Source: Romanomermis culicivorax (taxonomy: Eukaryota; Nematoda; Enoplea; Mermithida; Mermithidae). Taken from it: DNA of 64,000 nucleotides. Shown piece by piece: positions 20,644 to 32,600 of the stretch. The notes under the pieces were generated by a model. The model did not search any database. It was not told the origin of the DNA and saw only the letters and a program-made list of their open reading frames with translations. The stretch is from positions 434,001 to 498,000 of the forward strand of contig CAWUHX010000236.1 of the NCBI GenBank assembly GCA_963922205.1, in the 5' to 3' direction. The position numbers and the translations under genes are program-made. Positions within the stretch are counted from its first letter, which is position 1, and each line of letters opens with the position of its first letter.

Positions 20644-23600
20644 CTAAAGAAATTCCAAATACAATATAAACAAGGCTTCAAAAATGTCAAAATTTATACT
20701 AGAAAATACATTTTTTCACATTTCACAAAGAGCCTTACGCCAGAATATGTAAATTTGTAGATTTATATGAGATATCTATATACTTTCACAGTCATTTTTC
20801 ATCAACGCTAATTTTTGTAATGATAAACAAAAGTACATTTTTGCTAACGATTCATGCACAAAATTCAATTATCTGGAATTACACCTAAAACGCTCTTCTT
20901 CCATCACTTTACACTAGAAAATGAAAACTTTTCAAACTACAAACGGAAAATAGAACTTAAAACTAAAAAAGCACATCTTCAGTCACACACAGAAATGCAC
21001 TTTTATAAACACCCCATACTAGAAAATAGAAACTTTTGAAATAACTAAAATAATAACTTCTTACGACACGCAACACTTTCCATATAGATACAAATTTTTG
21101 AAATAAAAATAAGAAACCTACTTTCAGAAGCCATTTACACAAAAAATGCAACATCTTGAAATTACCAACAAAAATTCACATCCACAAAAACTTTACGCTT
21201 GAGAATGCACTTACATGTAACGGAGGGGGGGGAGGAGTCGGACGACTTTTTTAGGGCCGGGGGTCAGTAATTCCCAAAATTTTGGGGGAGGGGTCTCTCA
21301 AGGAAAAAAATTCGATTTTTTCACGAAAAAGTCCGAAAAATAGTTCAAAAAATAGTAATTTTTTTTAAAAAGACAGAAAAATGTATTTATGGCGCGAAGC
21401 GCCAAGAAAACCCACATTTTTCACCATTTTTGTTCAAAAATTGACATTTTTCATCAAAAAATTGTCATTTTTCAGTATTTTTTGGACCAAAAGTATGGGG
21501 GGGGGGGGTCCCACGACTACCATATGGCTAGTAGGGATGGGCCGGATCGACTTTTTTGGCGACAGCGGATCCGGATCCGGATCTTGAAAAATTTGGTTCG
21601 GCGGATCCGGATCGGATCCAAAAAAATTTGGTTCAGCGGATCCGGATCCGGATCTTGAGGAACAGATCCGAGCGGATCCGGATCTTTCAATAAGTATATG
21701 TACTATGTTTAATTTGTCTAAAATTGGGTTGTATGAATTTATATTCATTGGTGTCAATAGATTAATAGATTATTAATGATTGAGGTGTTCGTTTATTGAG
21801 ATAGTTAACATGTACTAATTACTAATTAGTAATTTTTATTCATTAAATTATATTCATGCTTAGATTAATATTGGTTACATCAGAAAGAAAATAAATAGAA
21901 ATAGAAAATTTTTTCAGAAATTATGGATTCAAGTTCTTCTTTAACTAGCAGAGTGTGGGACTACTTCACAGTGTCTATAGATGATGAAGAAAAGGCAAAG
22001 GGCAATAAATGCAGAATACAGTTATCCAGAGAAGATTGTGCTACTGGATGTCAGAGAAAATATTTGGAGAGGAAACATATGGCAATATACGAGTATAAGC
22101 AGTTTGCGGCTAAATAAAAAGAAGATAATGAAAATAGAAGTAATTGTGGAACAAATTGCTACTGGTATAGAAATGTTAAAGAATTAATTTTTGTGTTTTC
22201 TTTGAAGATAGCCAAAAAAATGAACCTAGCAACTCAAAAACCAAATTAGAGCATGAACTTAAATCTCAAACGTCTCTGAAATTGCTTCATGCAGAAAGTA
22301 AACTTAAATTAGTACCAGCGAAAAGTGTCCCCTATGAACAGCTATTCAGTGTGCTGGTCAAATTTATGATCTTACCAAAAGTCGTTTGAAGAGTGATACT
22401 GTTGAAAAATTACTGTTTCTCAAGTATAATTTTGCTACCATTGCAGTGTTTTTTTGTAAAAGCCTGTTTGTACCTGCACAAAGATCAGCCAAAAAGTCTT
22501 TGTCTGAAGAACATTTTTTTTATACAGTGAAAAAACCATGATCTAGCACTCGAGTTCTCGTCCTTCATAATCATCTTACAAATTAAGAAAATATACTCAT
22601 AACTTTCATAAATCTGAAAAACTTCGAGTTAAACCTAAAATTTATGAAAATTAGTTCCATGATGCTTCTCAATTCAAATTCGGCTTCATGTTTAAAATTA
22701 CAGTTGCAAAAAAGTTGGAAAAATAGATTTTGATGTTCTGAAATGGACCAAAATTCGCCTTTTCCATACAGGAGGACCACCAACATTTTTTCCTTTACTG
22801 GAAATTTTTCTCCAGAAAGCACGATTTGTAGAAAAATAGTATTGCAAAGAAGTATAAAATCCGGCGCGTAGCGCCGGAAAATTTTATGTGTTTTCTAATA
22901 CTGTAAAATTTTATGTGAATAATAATGAATAAAGATCCGATTATGACCGGATCTTAATCATTGACAACAGCGGATCCGGATCCGGATCTTGAAAAATTCG
23001 ATTCAGCGGATCCGGATCGGGTCCGGATCCAAAAAAATCTGGTTTAGCGGATCCGGATCCTAAAATTTAGGCGGATATCCGCGGATCCGGATCCGGATAC
23101 CCGGCCCATCCCTAATGGCTAGCCATTGGATTGGAAAATCCTGGGGGGAGCGGTCGCCCAATGGCTAGCCATATGGCCGACGATTTCTGGGGGGGTTCCC
23201 ATAGCACTTAACTCCAATTAAATGTATGTTTAAAATTGCAATTAGAATATGCAGCCTTACAAACACTTCGCACTAGAAATTCAGATTTATATAGTTGCAT
23301 GGATAAGGTGCACCAAGTAAGTTTTTCAGAGCTTCACACTTTAGAAACTATTTTAAATTTTACATCAGCTAAATTTTGGCACGGTTCCAATTTTTCGCAA
23401 CCATCTGGTGTGTAATCGCGCGTTTCTTCTTCCTGTTCTTCGTCTTCGTCGTCCTCTGGTTGTTCAACCGTTATTTCTTCTTCGGGCGTCCATTCGCCGT
23501 CTTCTTTGTCTTGAATGGTACGGATTTTCGATTTGGGCGGTTTACACTAAAAAATTACACTATAAATTCTCGAAAAGTACGTTAGGGAGTGCAAACTTTA

Positions 23601-26600
23601 GTTTTCAAAGCTTTGTTCAATTTTTGTTGATGTTCTTGGCGCCTTAATTTTCCAATTTTTGCCTTTTCCAACATTTTTTGTCGCCAATGCTTGGCCGATT
23701 GCCAGTCGACGTTTTTCGACTCGTCTAATTTGGAAAATTGGTCGTCGAAATGAGATTTTTTTCGTTTTAAATCGCGGCGATTTCGCTCGACGATTGAGTG
23801 ATGTCCAGGAGACTTAACGTCGTCGCTCTCTTGACCGCTACTATCCTCCGACGAGGAATCCTTCAAGCTGGCCGCTGACGGTGTTTCCGGTCCGGTTGGG
23901 AATTCCCATTGCGTTTTTCTGGGAGAGGAATCGGCACAGTCACGTCATCGCCGTTTAGAGTCAAACTGCTATCACGTGATAATAGCCAAGAGCGTCTTAT
24001 GAGATCACGTGAACAAATTACTAAATTTTATCTCTATCACGTGATTCAGTCTCGACTCCGACGATTACCAACTTCCCAAATTTTACCATAAACATGTAAT
24101 TACGTTAGGATCACATGATTAACATTCGAATTATCCCACCATCACTAGATTATGATAATTTAATCGCAAGCACTTCGAATTTTACAGCAATCGCGTTATC
24201 ATGTTTTGAAATTTCACATGACAAACTGATTAACTTTCTGAAGTTTTTCACGATCACGTGATCATTTTCTGGTTGTCGAGAACTTTCCAATTTTCCCAAC
24301 AATCATTTGATCATAATCAAGGTCACAGGTCTCCAAGATCAGGTTTTACAGGTAGGGATGAAGTTGAAAATTTACAGGAGTAGTGTAGCTGAATGTCTAC
24401 CAAACACGCCATTTTGCCTCAAAATTAGGCAACCAGTCATTTATTATAAGGACTTTAGGTAGGGGCCCCTCATAACCCTCCCTATGGGGCTGTCTGATCA
24501 AGGTCAAAGCTAGTTTTACGGCAACAACGTCATCAGCTGATCTCTTTCAAGTTTTTCTTATGATCACGTGATCATATTCAAGGGGAAAACTCCTTCGATC
24601 ACGTGACGAGTTTTAAAATTTTCACACGATCGCGTAATCTGCGTTCATACTTGAATGACAACGTAATCATAATCAGAAAGATCGTCATGATCACGTGATC
24701 AGTTTTTACAATTTTACCACAATCACGTGATCAATTCAGACGACGTGCAACTTTTGAAATCTTCTCTCCGACAACTTGATCAACTAATAAAGTTTACCAT
24801 GATCAATTTATTACAATCCCGTGATCATCACTCGAAGTATCCTACGATCACGTGATGAACTTTTGATCTTTCCCCACGATAAAGTGATCAGCCTTTGACA
24901 CATTATCACAATTACATGACCAACTTTTAAAATTTTCTTGTGATCAGGAGATGAACGTGCGAAAACTTGTTCATTGATAATAAGATAATTAATCAATAAA
25001 TTTCTAATTACTTGGTCCTAACGTGATAATAATAAGGCTTTCCATCCGTATCTCTGGCCATTCGCCAATTTTTGGGTAGTTTAGGCGGCGGTGGAACAAG
25101 CAAAGCAGCGTCGCTGGCATCTCTTTGTTCTTTCAACTATTGGTTAGCGAAAAGTTTAAAAAAATAATTTTATTTTTTTACTATTTTACAATAAAATTTT
25201 GAAATTCTGACGGAAAATTTAGATTTCGACTTCGTTCCGACAAAAACAAATTCTTTTGGGAAAAATTTCACTTCCAAAGATTTGAAGGATTTAATTCAAA
25301 GATTTAACAATTTTTTTACACACAAAAGGAGGCTTTTCTGGAGAATGTTTACTTTATTTCGAATTCATTCCGACAGAAAACTGAAAATTAAATCTAATTG
25401 ATCGAACTTCAAACAACTTGAGTGGAACTGTAAACACTTTTTGCAACAAGGAAAAAACTTTCTGCTGGAATTTTTAATTTTTAAAAATGAAATTCCGAAT
25501 TTTCGATTATTTTAAAATCCTCTAAAAGAATTCTTCTTTTCAAAATGAAGTTTTTAAAATTTGAATCAAACCTCAAAACTTTGCGTTATCCAAATTTTTC
25601 AGCGAAATTAGGATTTTTACCAGAATTCCAAAAGCCGGCGCATTTTCATGTAACATACTTTTTTCATTTAAAACTTTAAAAATCGATTTGAATTTTAAGA
25701 AATTTTGATGAAGTTTCCAAAAATTAACTTTACGCACAATGTAATTTCGCGAAAATTTCAAAATCAGAAAAAAACGAATTATACGAAATAAAATGACGAA
25801 TTATCAACAAAAATTAGACTACTTTTGATTTTTAGACACGAAAAAAGAAACATCTAAACCGAATTTTTTCAGATTTTGACTTGAGAATTCACTACGTACA
25901 ATGTAACTGCTTTTGAGGAGCAATTTAAAAAATTTTCAATTTGTCTTACCCACTGCAATTCGCTCTTTTTCTGATTCAGTTGACTTTCGAGAGCCACTAT
26001 TTCCTAGAAGGAAGAGAAGAGTTGTATCATTTAAAAAAGCACTAAAATTTTACATTCGACTCCAAGCGAAGAATGAAATTTACGTTGAAAATATAAATTT
26101 TTACTGGATATAATTTGTGGAAAACGATAATTTTTTACACTAAAGTTCGAAATTTACACAGACATTGGATATTCGTAATATAAATTGAAAAGTTCAAAAT
26201 TTGAACCGCAATCTAGATTTCACATCCCAGAAAATTCGTACTCTACGACAAAGAGTCAAGTATAATTCACCCAGTTCAGATTCAATCCGAAGAATTCATT
26301 TTTATACACCAAAGCACGACGATATGCATAATTAACCGCAAATTCACACAATGCTCGAAATTCGTACATTATAAAATGCAAGACTCATAATTTGTGCATT
26401 CCAACCAAAAATTTTTACTTCACACCAAAAATTACGAAACCATATTCAAACTTAATTTCAAATTACATCTTAAAAAGTATCTACTTAGCACCTAAACAAT
26501 CTAAAACTTCACAAAAAACACATCAAGAAATAATTTAACGTTTAAAATTACACTTCGAAAATCTGCTTTTCACACTAAAAATGCAGAATTCCTACAATCA

Positions 26601-29600
26601 GCAAGAGTTCGCATCGAGAATTAAAAACTTAGCACTCACCGTTTCTAAATTGACAATTTTTTCCTGTAAACTTTGTTGCGGAAGCGCGTTTTCTTGTTCG
26701 TAAAATAAAGGTTCACAATTTTGGTTTAAGATTTCTTGTTGGGGCGGCGGAATTTGTTGAACGTGAACTTCGACTTCATGTATTAAACCAGTCGAAGGGT
26801 CGTTGAAAAAATGTGGAATTTTGCTAACGTCGCCGTCGTTATAAGCTTGAATCTGGAGACGAAAAGCGAATTAAAAAAACGGTTTATTGGAGACGTTTCA
26901 AGAAAAGTTGCAAAAATTCTATATTTTAGGTGGATTTTGGAAAATATTACAAATTAACAACTTGCGATATTTTGGCGTGAAATACTAATTTTTTGGGTGT
27001 AAAAAAACCATAAAAAGTATCATGGTTCAACAGATTTTCATTAAATTCTTGAAATAATGCTAAAAAACGAATTTTATCTCTAGAAAACACGTTTTCGGTG
27101 CATAACTTGATTTAGCATGCATTTATTTATTTAGCGTTTAAATTCACGAAAAAATGCAAAATCTCTCAAGATTTTCATCAAAAATTTCAGAGTATTTGTT
27201 AAAAAAAGACTTTTTCCTAACGAAAAATATTTTTAATAGAAACTGAACTTAATTTGCATCTGGTGTGAACTGAAATTACTTGTTATAAAATAATTTTCTC
27301 ATCAAAACTGAATGAAAATTCCCAATGTTTAGAAGATCTTCATTAAAAATTTTAGAATGTTCGTGGAAAGAGACTTCTTCCTTCAAAAATTATTTTCGCC
27401 AAAATCTGAACTCAAGATGTTTAAAATTTGTTGTAATATGAAAACTTCCTTTGTGAAATAATCTGATAATCCAAACAGAACCGGAATTCTGGAAAATTTT
27501 AAAACTCGAAAAATTAACACTAGATTTTTAAATACTCGTCCGAAGAATCTTTTTATAATAAAGCGATTTTTGTTAAAAAAACTGAAGACGAGACGTTTCG
27601 AAGTAGGTGTAACATAAATTTCTATTGTTGTGAATCCCATTAAAATTCAATCGAATTTTACGGAAATTCTCAGATATTTATTAGAATAGAAAAATATTAG
27701 TCAGAATAAAAAAATATTAGTATTTTCATAAAAAAATTGTTTTAGCGAAAAACTGAATACGGGATACTTCCTAACGGTATAAAAGTGAAAATTTCCTCTT
27801 TTAGACTCAACTCCACTTAAAAATTGTATCGAAATTCGAAGGTCACCAAGAATCAGGATCTTTTCACGGACAGTTATTGAAATTTTTGAAATATTCGTCG
27901 AAAAACTTTTGCCTGTCGCCTTTCAAAAAAAATTTCAAAGGTATTTCAAACGTTGAGTAACATGAAATTCATATATTGCAAACATTAAAATTATATCGAA
28001 ATTCATGAAACATGTGATTTTTCAATAGATTTTCATGAGACTGCTCAATGTCTATATGAGAACGAATTTTGTCATACGACAATTTCTGAAGGTTTGTAGA
28101 TTTCCATTTAAATTCCATAGAAAAACAAAATTCACATCCCATGCAGCAAAAAATTTTTTTTCGTTGGAGACTTGACTCGAGGCGTCCAAAACTTTGTGCG
28201 AAATGGAATTTTTCGTAATGATGTAAATTGACCTACTCATCAAAATTGAGGGAAATTTTTGTGGATTTTTATTTGAATTTTAGGTTATATTCGACAGGAA
28301 TCGAACGTCCTTCGAGAAAAGGGGTAAAATGAAATCGCTATGCTACAAAAAGTTGAGTAAAATTCTTTATTGTTGTAACCTTATCTGCGCATCGAAACTT
28401 AATTTAAACAAATTTTATTTTAAATTCGAAAATATGCGTCAGCCGATAATAAAATTTTTCTCCACAAAAACTAAACTCTTTATGTTTCAAATTTTCTGTA
28501 AAATCATCATTCTGCGGTAAACTAACCTGTTCTTCCGTCGCAGCGTAAACAAATATATTTGTCGCTCGATCCTTCCACCAGTATTTCGACGTCGTTGTAT
28601 CCAAAACTAGTTCGGCGGGTATGGCCGACTATTTACAACAACAAAATTTACACTGAAGTTTAGACTACGAGTATGACGATAAATTGACTCACTTCAATAA
28701 AATACATTTTTCAACATTTGTACTTATTGAATATAATTTCACTATAACAGCCCCGAGATTTGGGGGATAAACGACTTTTCTGGTGCTGGAGATCACCGAT
28801 TCCCTAAAGTTTTATAAGGGGGGGGGGGCTCTCTGGACGGAAAATTCTATTTTTTCGAAAAGAATTCCGAAAAAAGTTAAAAACAGTAATTTTTGTTTAA
28901 ATAATCACAAAAAATTTATTCATGGCAAAAAATGTATTCATGGAGAAAGTTGACATTTTTGACCATTGACTATTTTTGTTCAAAAATTTACATTTTTCCG
29001 TATTTTTCCGACCATGAATATTCCGACTACCATATGGCTAGCCATAGGATCGGATCACAAAATGGCTAGCCATATGGCCGATGACTTTTTCAGGGGAGAG
29101 CGTTTCCCATGGCACTTCCCCCCAATTACATGTATGATTTACACTAATTTTTGAAGACAACTTAACGGAATTATATATAATTATGCAACTTTTCTAAAAT
29201 TACCAAGATTTACAGTTTACACCATGAGACAGAATAAGTTATCTAACAGTTATTTTGGAAGATTTACACATTTCGACCTTTCGCACAAACAAAATTTTGA
29301 AATACAGACCTTCTCTAGCAGGAAAAACCAAAAAACCTCTTTTAAATAACACTCTGGGAAAATTAACTTTACATTTCGAGTTGAATCTTACTTGTACACA
29401 AAGCGGATTATTTTGCATAGATTCTAGGTGCGGCGGTTCTTGTTCCATCACGACGAGGGGCGGCGTTGTTTCGGTCCAATCCATGGCACCGTCCGTCGAC
29501 GCGCCGGCCACTCCACCCAACGTCGGCATGTTCTTTAGCTTCGCGCACATTTGTAATTCTGAACAGGTGTGTAAAGTGGAGTGTAAGCACCCTACACGGT

Positions 29601-32600
29601 GCTATAATGATTGTTGTGAAGCTAAAAATTACGGTTTTAAACATCAAATCAGTGCAAAATAGATACGTCAGTGAGGTGTAAAACGTTAAAATTAGCCTGG
29701 AGTAATAGAATGAGTCTAGACATGGCCGTGCGCAAGGGGGGGGGGGCGGGGGGGCGGCCGCCCCCCCCATTGAGGCAGTAACTCTAAACCGAAAACATGC
29801 GTTTTGGTGGACTTTAAAAGGTCAAAATCTCAAAATTTTCCGGCGCTTCGCGCCGGTCATGGGTATAATTATAACTATATTCTATCAGGCGCGGCCATTA
29901 GCATATCTACTTCGACTTACTGATTAATGATCAACAGTTTCTATCAATCAAGTTAGCTCGTTTCATTTTCTAATCGTTTACAGTCAATTATGTCGCCGAA
30001 AATAGAGATTTTTCATCAAGTCTCAATTTTTTCTCTCGATGATTGGAATTTTTTTAACGTTTGCAATCTGAACTTTTGCGTTTATTGAAGGTGGAAATTG
30101 AAGACATTACTCTAGAACGCGATTTCAAAACATTTGTTCACGAATTATCTGATGGAGAGATTTATTTTTCAGCGTTTTAGAATACAAAAACTTAAAAATT
30201 TTTCCGGCGCCGAGCGCCGGAATGGGAAACAGATTATACTTCATCAGTCGCATTTTAATTCATTTCCCAACGTTGTGAAGATTCATTTTCCAGCGTTTTA
30301 GAAAGTGAAAATCAAAAAATTTTTCCGGCGCTCGGCGCCGGACCATTCTATAGAACACCAATATATTCTTCATGAGCTCATTTTGACTAACATGACCAGA
30401 ATTTTCTCAAATTTTTTCCTCATTTTTGCAGGTTTCTGACTACAAATACAACAAAATGCTTGGGTATGCTCCTAAAATGCATAAAAAAGGATCCGTAGCC
30501 ACATTATAAGCGTTTTTAAAAATGTGGAAAATTTTTGGAAAATGAGGAAAAAAATTTTGGGTCCGGTTCTCATGTGGAAAAAATCAAAAAAAAAAAAAAC
30601 GGAAAAAACGGTGATGCACACAGTATATCCGCGTAAGATCAACATTTTCTGGGGCTATTCAGTGAGAAAATCTAGTCCGCCCCCCCATGAAAAAATCCTG
30701 CGCACGGCCCTGAGTCTAGATTTTGGAAAAATTATTAAGAAACGATTTCTGAGAGATTCTACCTTCTGCTCCATTGACCAATGATAAGTTGAAAATTGAT
30801 TATATCCGAAAGAGAGATATTTTGAGTAGTTTTACATGCTGAGTGTGGTAAGAGCATTCATTCCACATAAAAATCGAAATTCGCATAGCTACAGTGCTCC
30901 AAATTTTAAAATTTTTACATTTTTTTGCACTTTTCAGTCTGAACATGTGTATCGATATATCACAGCCAAGAAAAGACGGGACTTTGAAACCAAATATTCA
31001 TTGCATGCAGAAGACCATGCTCTATATGCAGGTATGAAAAACATTCATCCATTACTTTACAATTTTTATTCATTTTTAAAGTGTTTGAGTGAAAATCAAA
31101 ATAAACCGCAAAAGTCATCTGGAGCCTTACTCGCGCACCTTCCCATAGGATGCCGCAGAATTTTTTCTTGATTTTTGTAGCCACTAATGTCTGACATATT
31201 GTGTTGGAATTTCAATCAAATTAATATACCGTTTTGGGAGCTGTAAGGGTCTGCACATTCAGAAATTCGGTACAAAAATGATGATTAATTCCACTAAATA
31301 TGCCATCAACGAGATGCAGAATGTATTAAAAACGTTCAGGTTGGACGTATAACAAGAAAAGATGTGAGTCGAATCACTCTTAAAATTTCATCGATCAATT
31401 TGCAATGGTTGTGCAACAGGATGCCTCAGAAGAGATGCAACAAAAAATTCCCTTCTGAGTAATTTGACCGGAAAAAAATTGAAGCTGCTAGTTAAATGTT
31501 ACAAAATAAATGTCGGCTGTCTGTCTCCGGCCTATGTTATAAGCAAGGCGAAAGTGTTCTACAGTTGAAGACAGTGGCGGATCCAGAAATTTTTTTCGGG
31601 GGGAAGGAGGGGCGATGCTCAAAATTAAGTATTTTTCCAAAAAAAAAATTCAAAAAATTTTCGAAAATTTTTCAAATTTGCCTATAGGATACAGGAAAAA
31701 AATCGTATTTCAGCCCTAAGTCCGCACTTGGTTAAAGGCACTATGTTCCACACCACTTGATGTCAGTCAGACGAAAATATAGCAAATTATAGTAGATTGC
31801 AGTGCCTTTCCAACAAAGCAAAGAGTATCCGAATACGTCTTGCCGTTTTTCTGTAAATATATTTCAGTTTCAGACAATCACCCAATTTCTGAAATTTAGT
31901 GAAAATTCTCGGTTTCTGATTTTTAATTTGAAGCACTTCGTTTGGGAACCATCAAACCGAGATCAATGAAAATGTATCAGGACTTCAAGTCACATTATTT
32001 CTCATAATATATTGGGTTATGACGCATCCTGTGTTCCAAAAACTTTATTGATGAGACATTTATCCACATTCAAAAACACATTTGAATGACAAAACAGCTC
32101 CGGAACGCCCATAAACAGAATTTTTCTTTTTTTTGCTTCTCATTTTCGGCAGTTTAAACTTTTTGTAAAGTGTAAAATATTCGTTTGTGAAACAATTAGT
32201 ACATCAAACCAGTGTTTTTTTTTGCACGAGCTCTTTTGCACGGTGCAAAAAATCACCAAAAAAGTTTTGCACGCCGAAAAATTTTTTTGTACTATAAACA
32301 GGGTTTTTTTGTACATGACCCATTTGCATATGTACAAACAGCAGCCAATATTTCATTCGTACAATTTGTACATAGCAAAAATAGGTATAAATAAAGTAAC
32401 CTGTGTTATTCTACGTCATGGCCAAGGACTAATAACCAAATCAGTGTAATTTTCAAATTTTATTTGTAACTACAAACATTAAAATTGAGCAAAAAACTGA
32501 AATTTTCGAGTTCCAAGTCTAATTTACAAGCATTGTGGAACAAAGTTTCTAGAAAACTGTTCAATAGCATAATGAATTTGTATTAGATGATAAATCTATG

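Larger units (their letters stand above)
21222..23210 (+). repeat. R1 repeat copy 1, split by a hAT insertion
   Basis: The left part is 21222-21531 and the right part 23115-23210. It matches 28744-29140 and 49782-50062 in order: a G-rich start, a GGGGTCTCT-like segment, CAAAAATTGACATTTTTC-like A/T segment, then CATATGGCTAGCCAT and a second G-rich block. The palindrome ATGGCTAGCCAT was the hAT target. Confidence 0.7.
20644..23363 (-). other. SETD2 intron 20, mostly repeats
   Basis: Contains a copy of repeat family R1 interrupted by a hAT element (below), A/T-rich stretches, and otherwise nothing supported. Confidence 0.8.

Noticed and set aside
28280-28320. TTCGACAGGAATCGAACG resembling a tRNA T-arm on the minus strand
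   Set aside because: No matching acceptor, D or anticodon arms could be found nearby.
29408-29770. 120-codon ORF with a poly-Pro start over SETD2 exon 14
   Set aside because: The poly-Pro comes from the G run of the adjacent transposon and the frame differs from the SETD2 reading frame.
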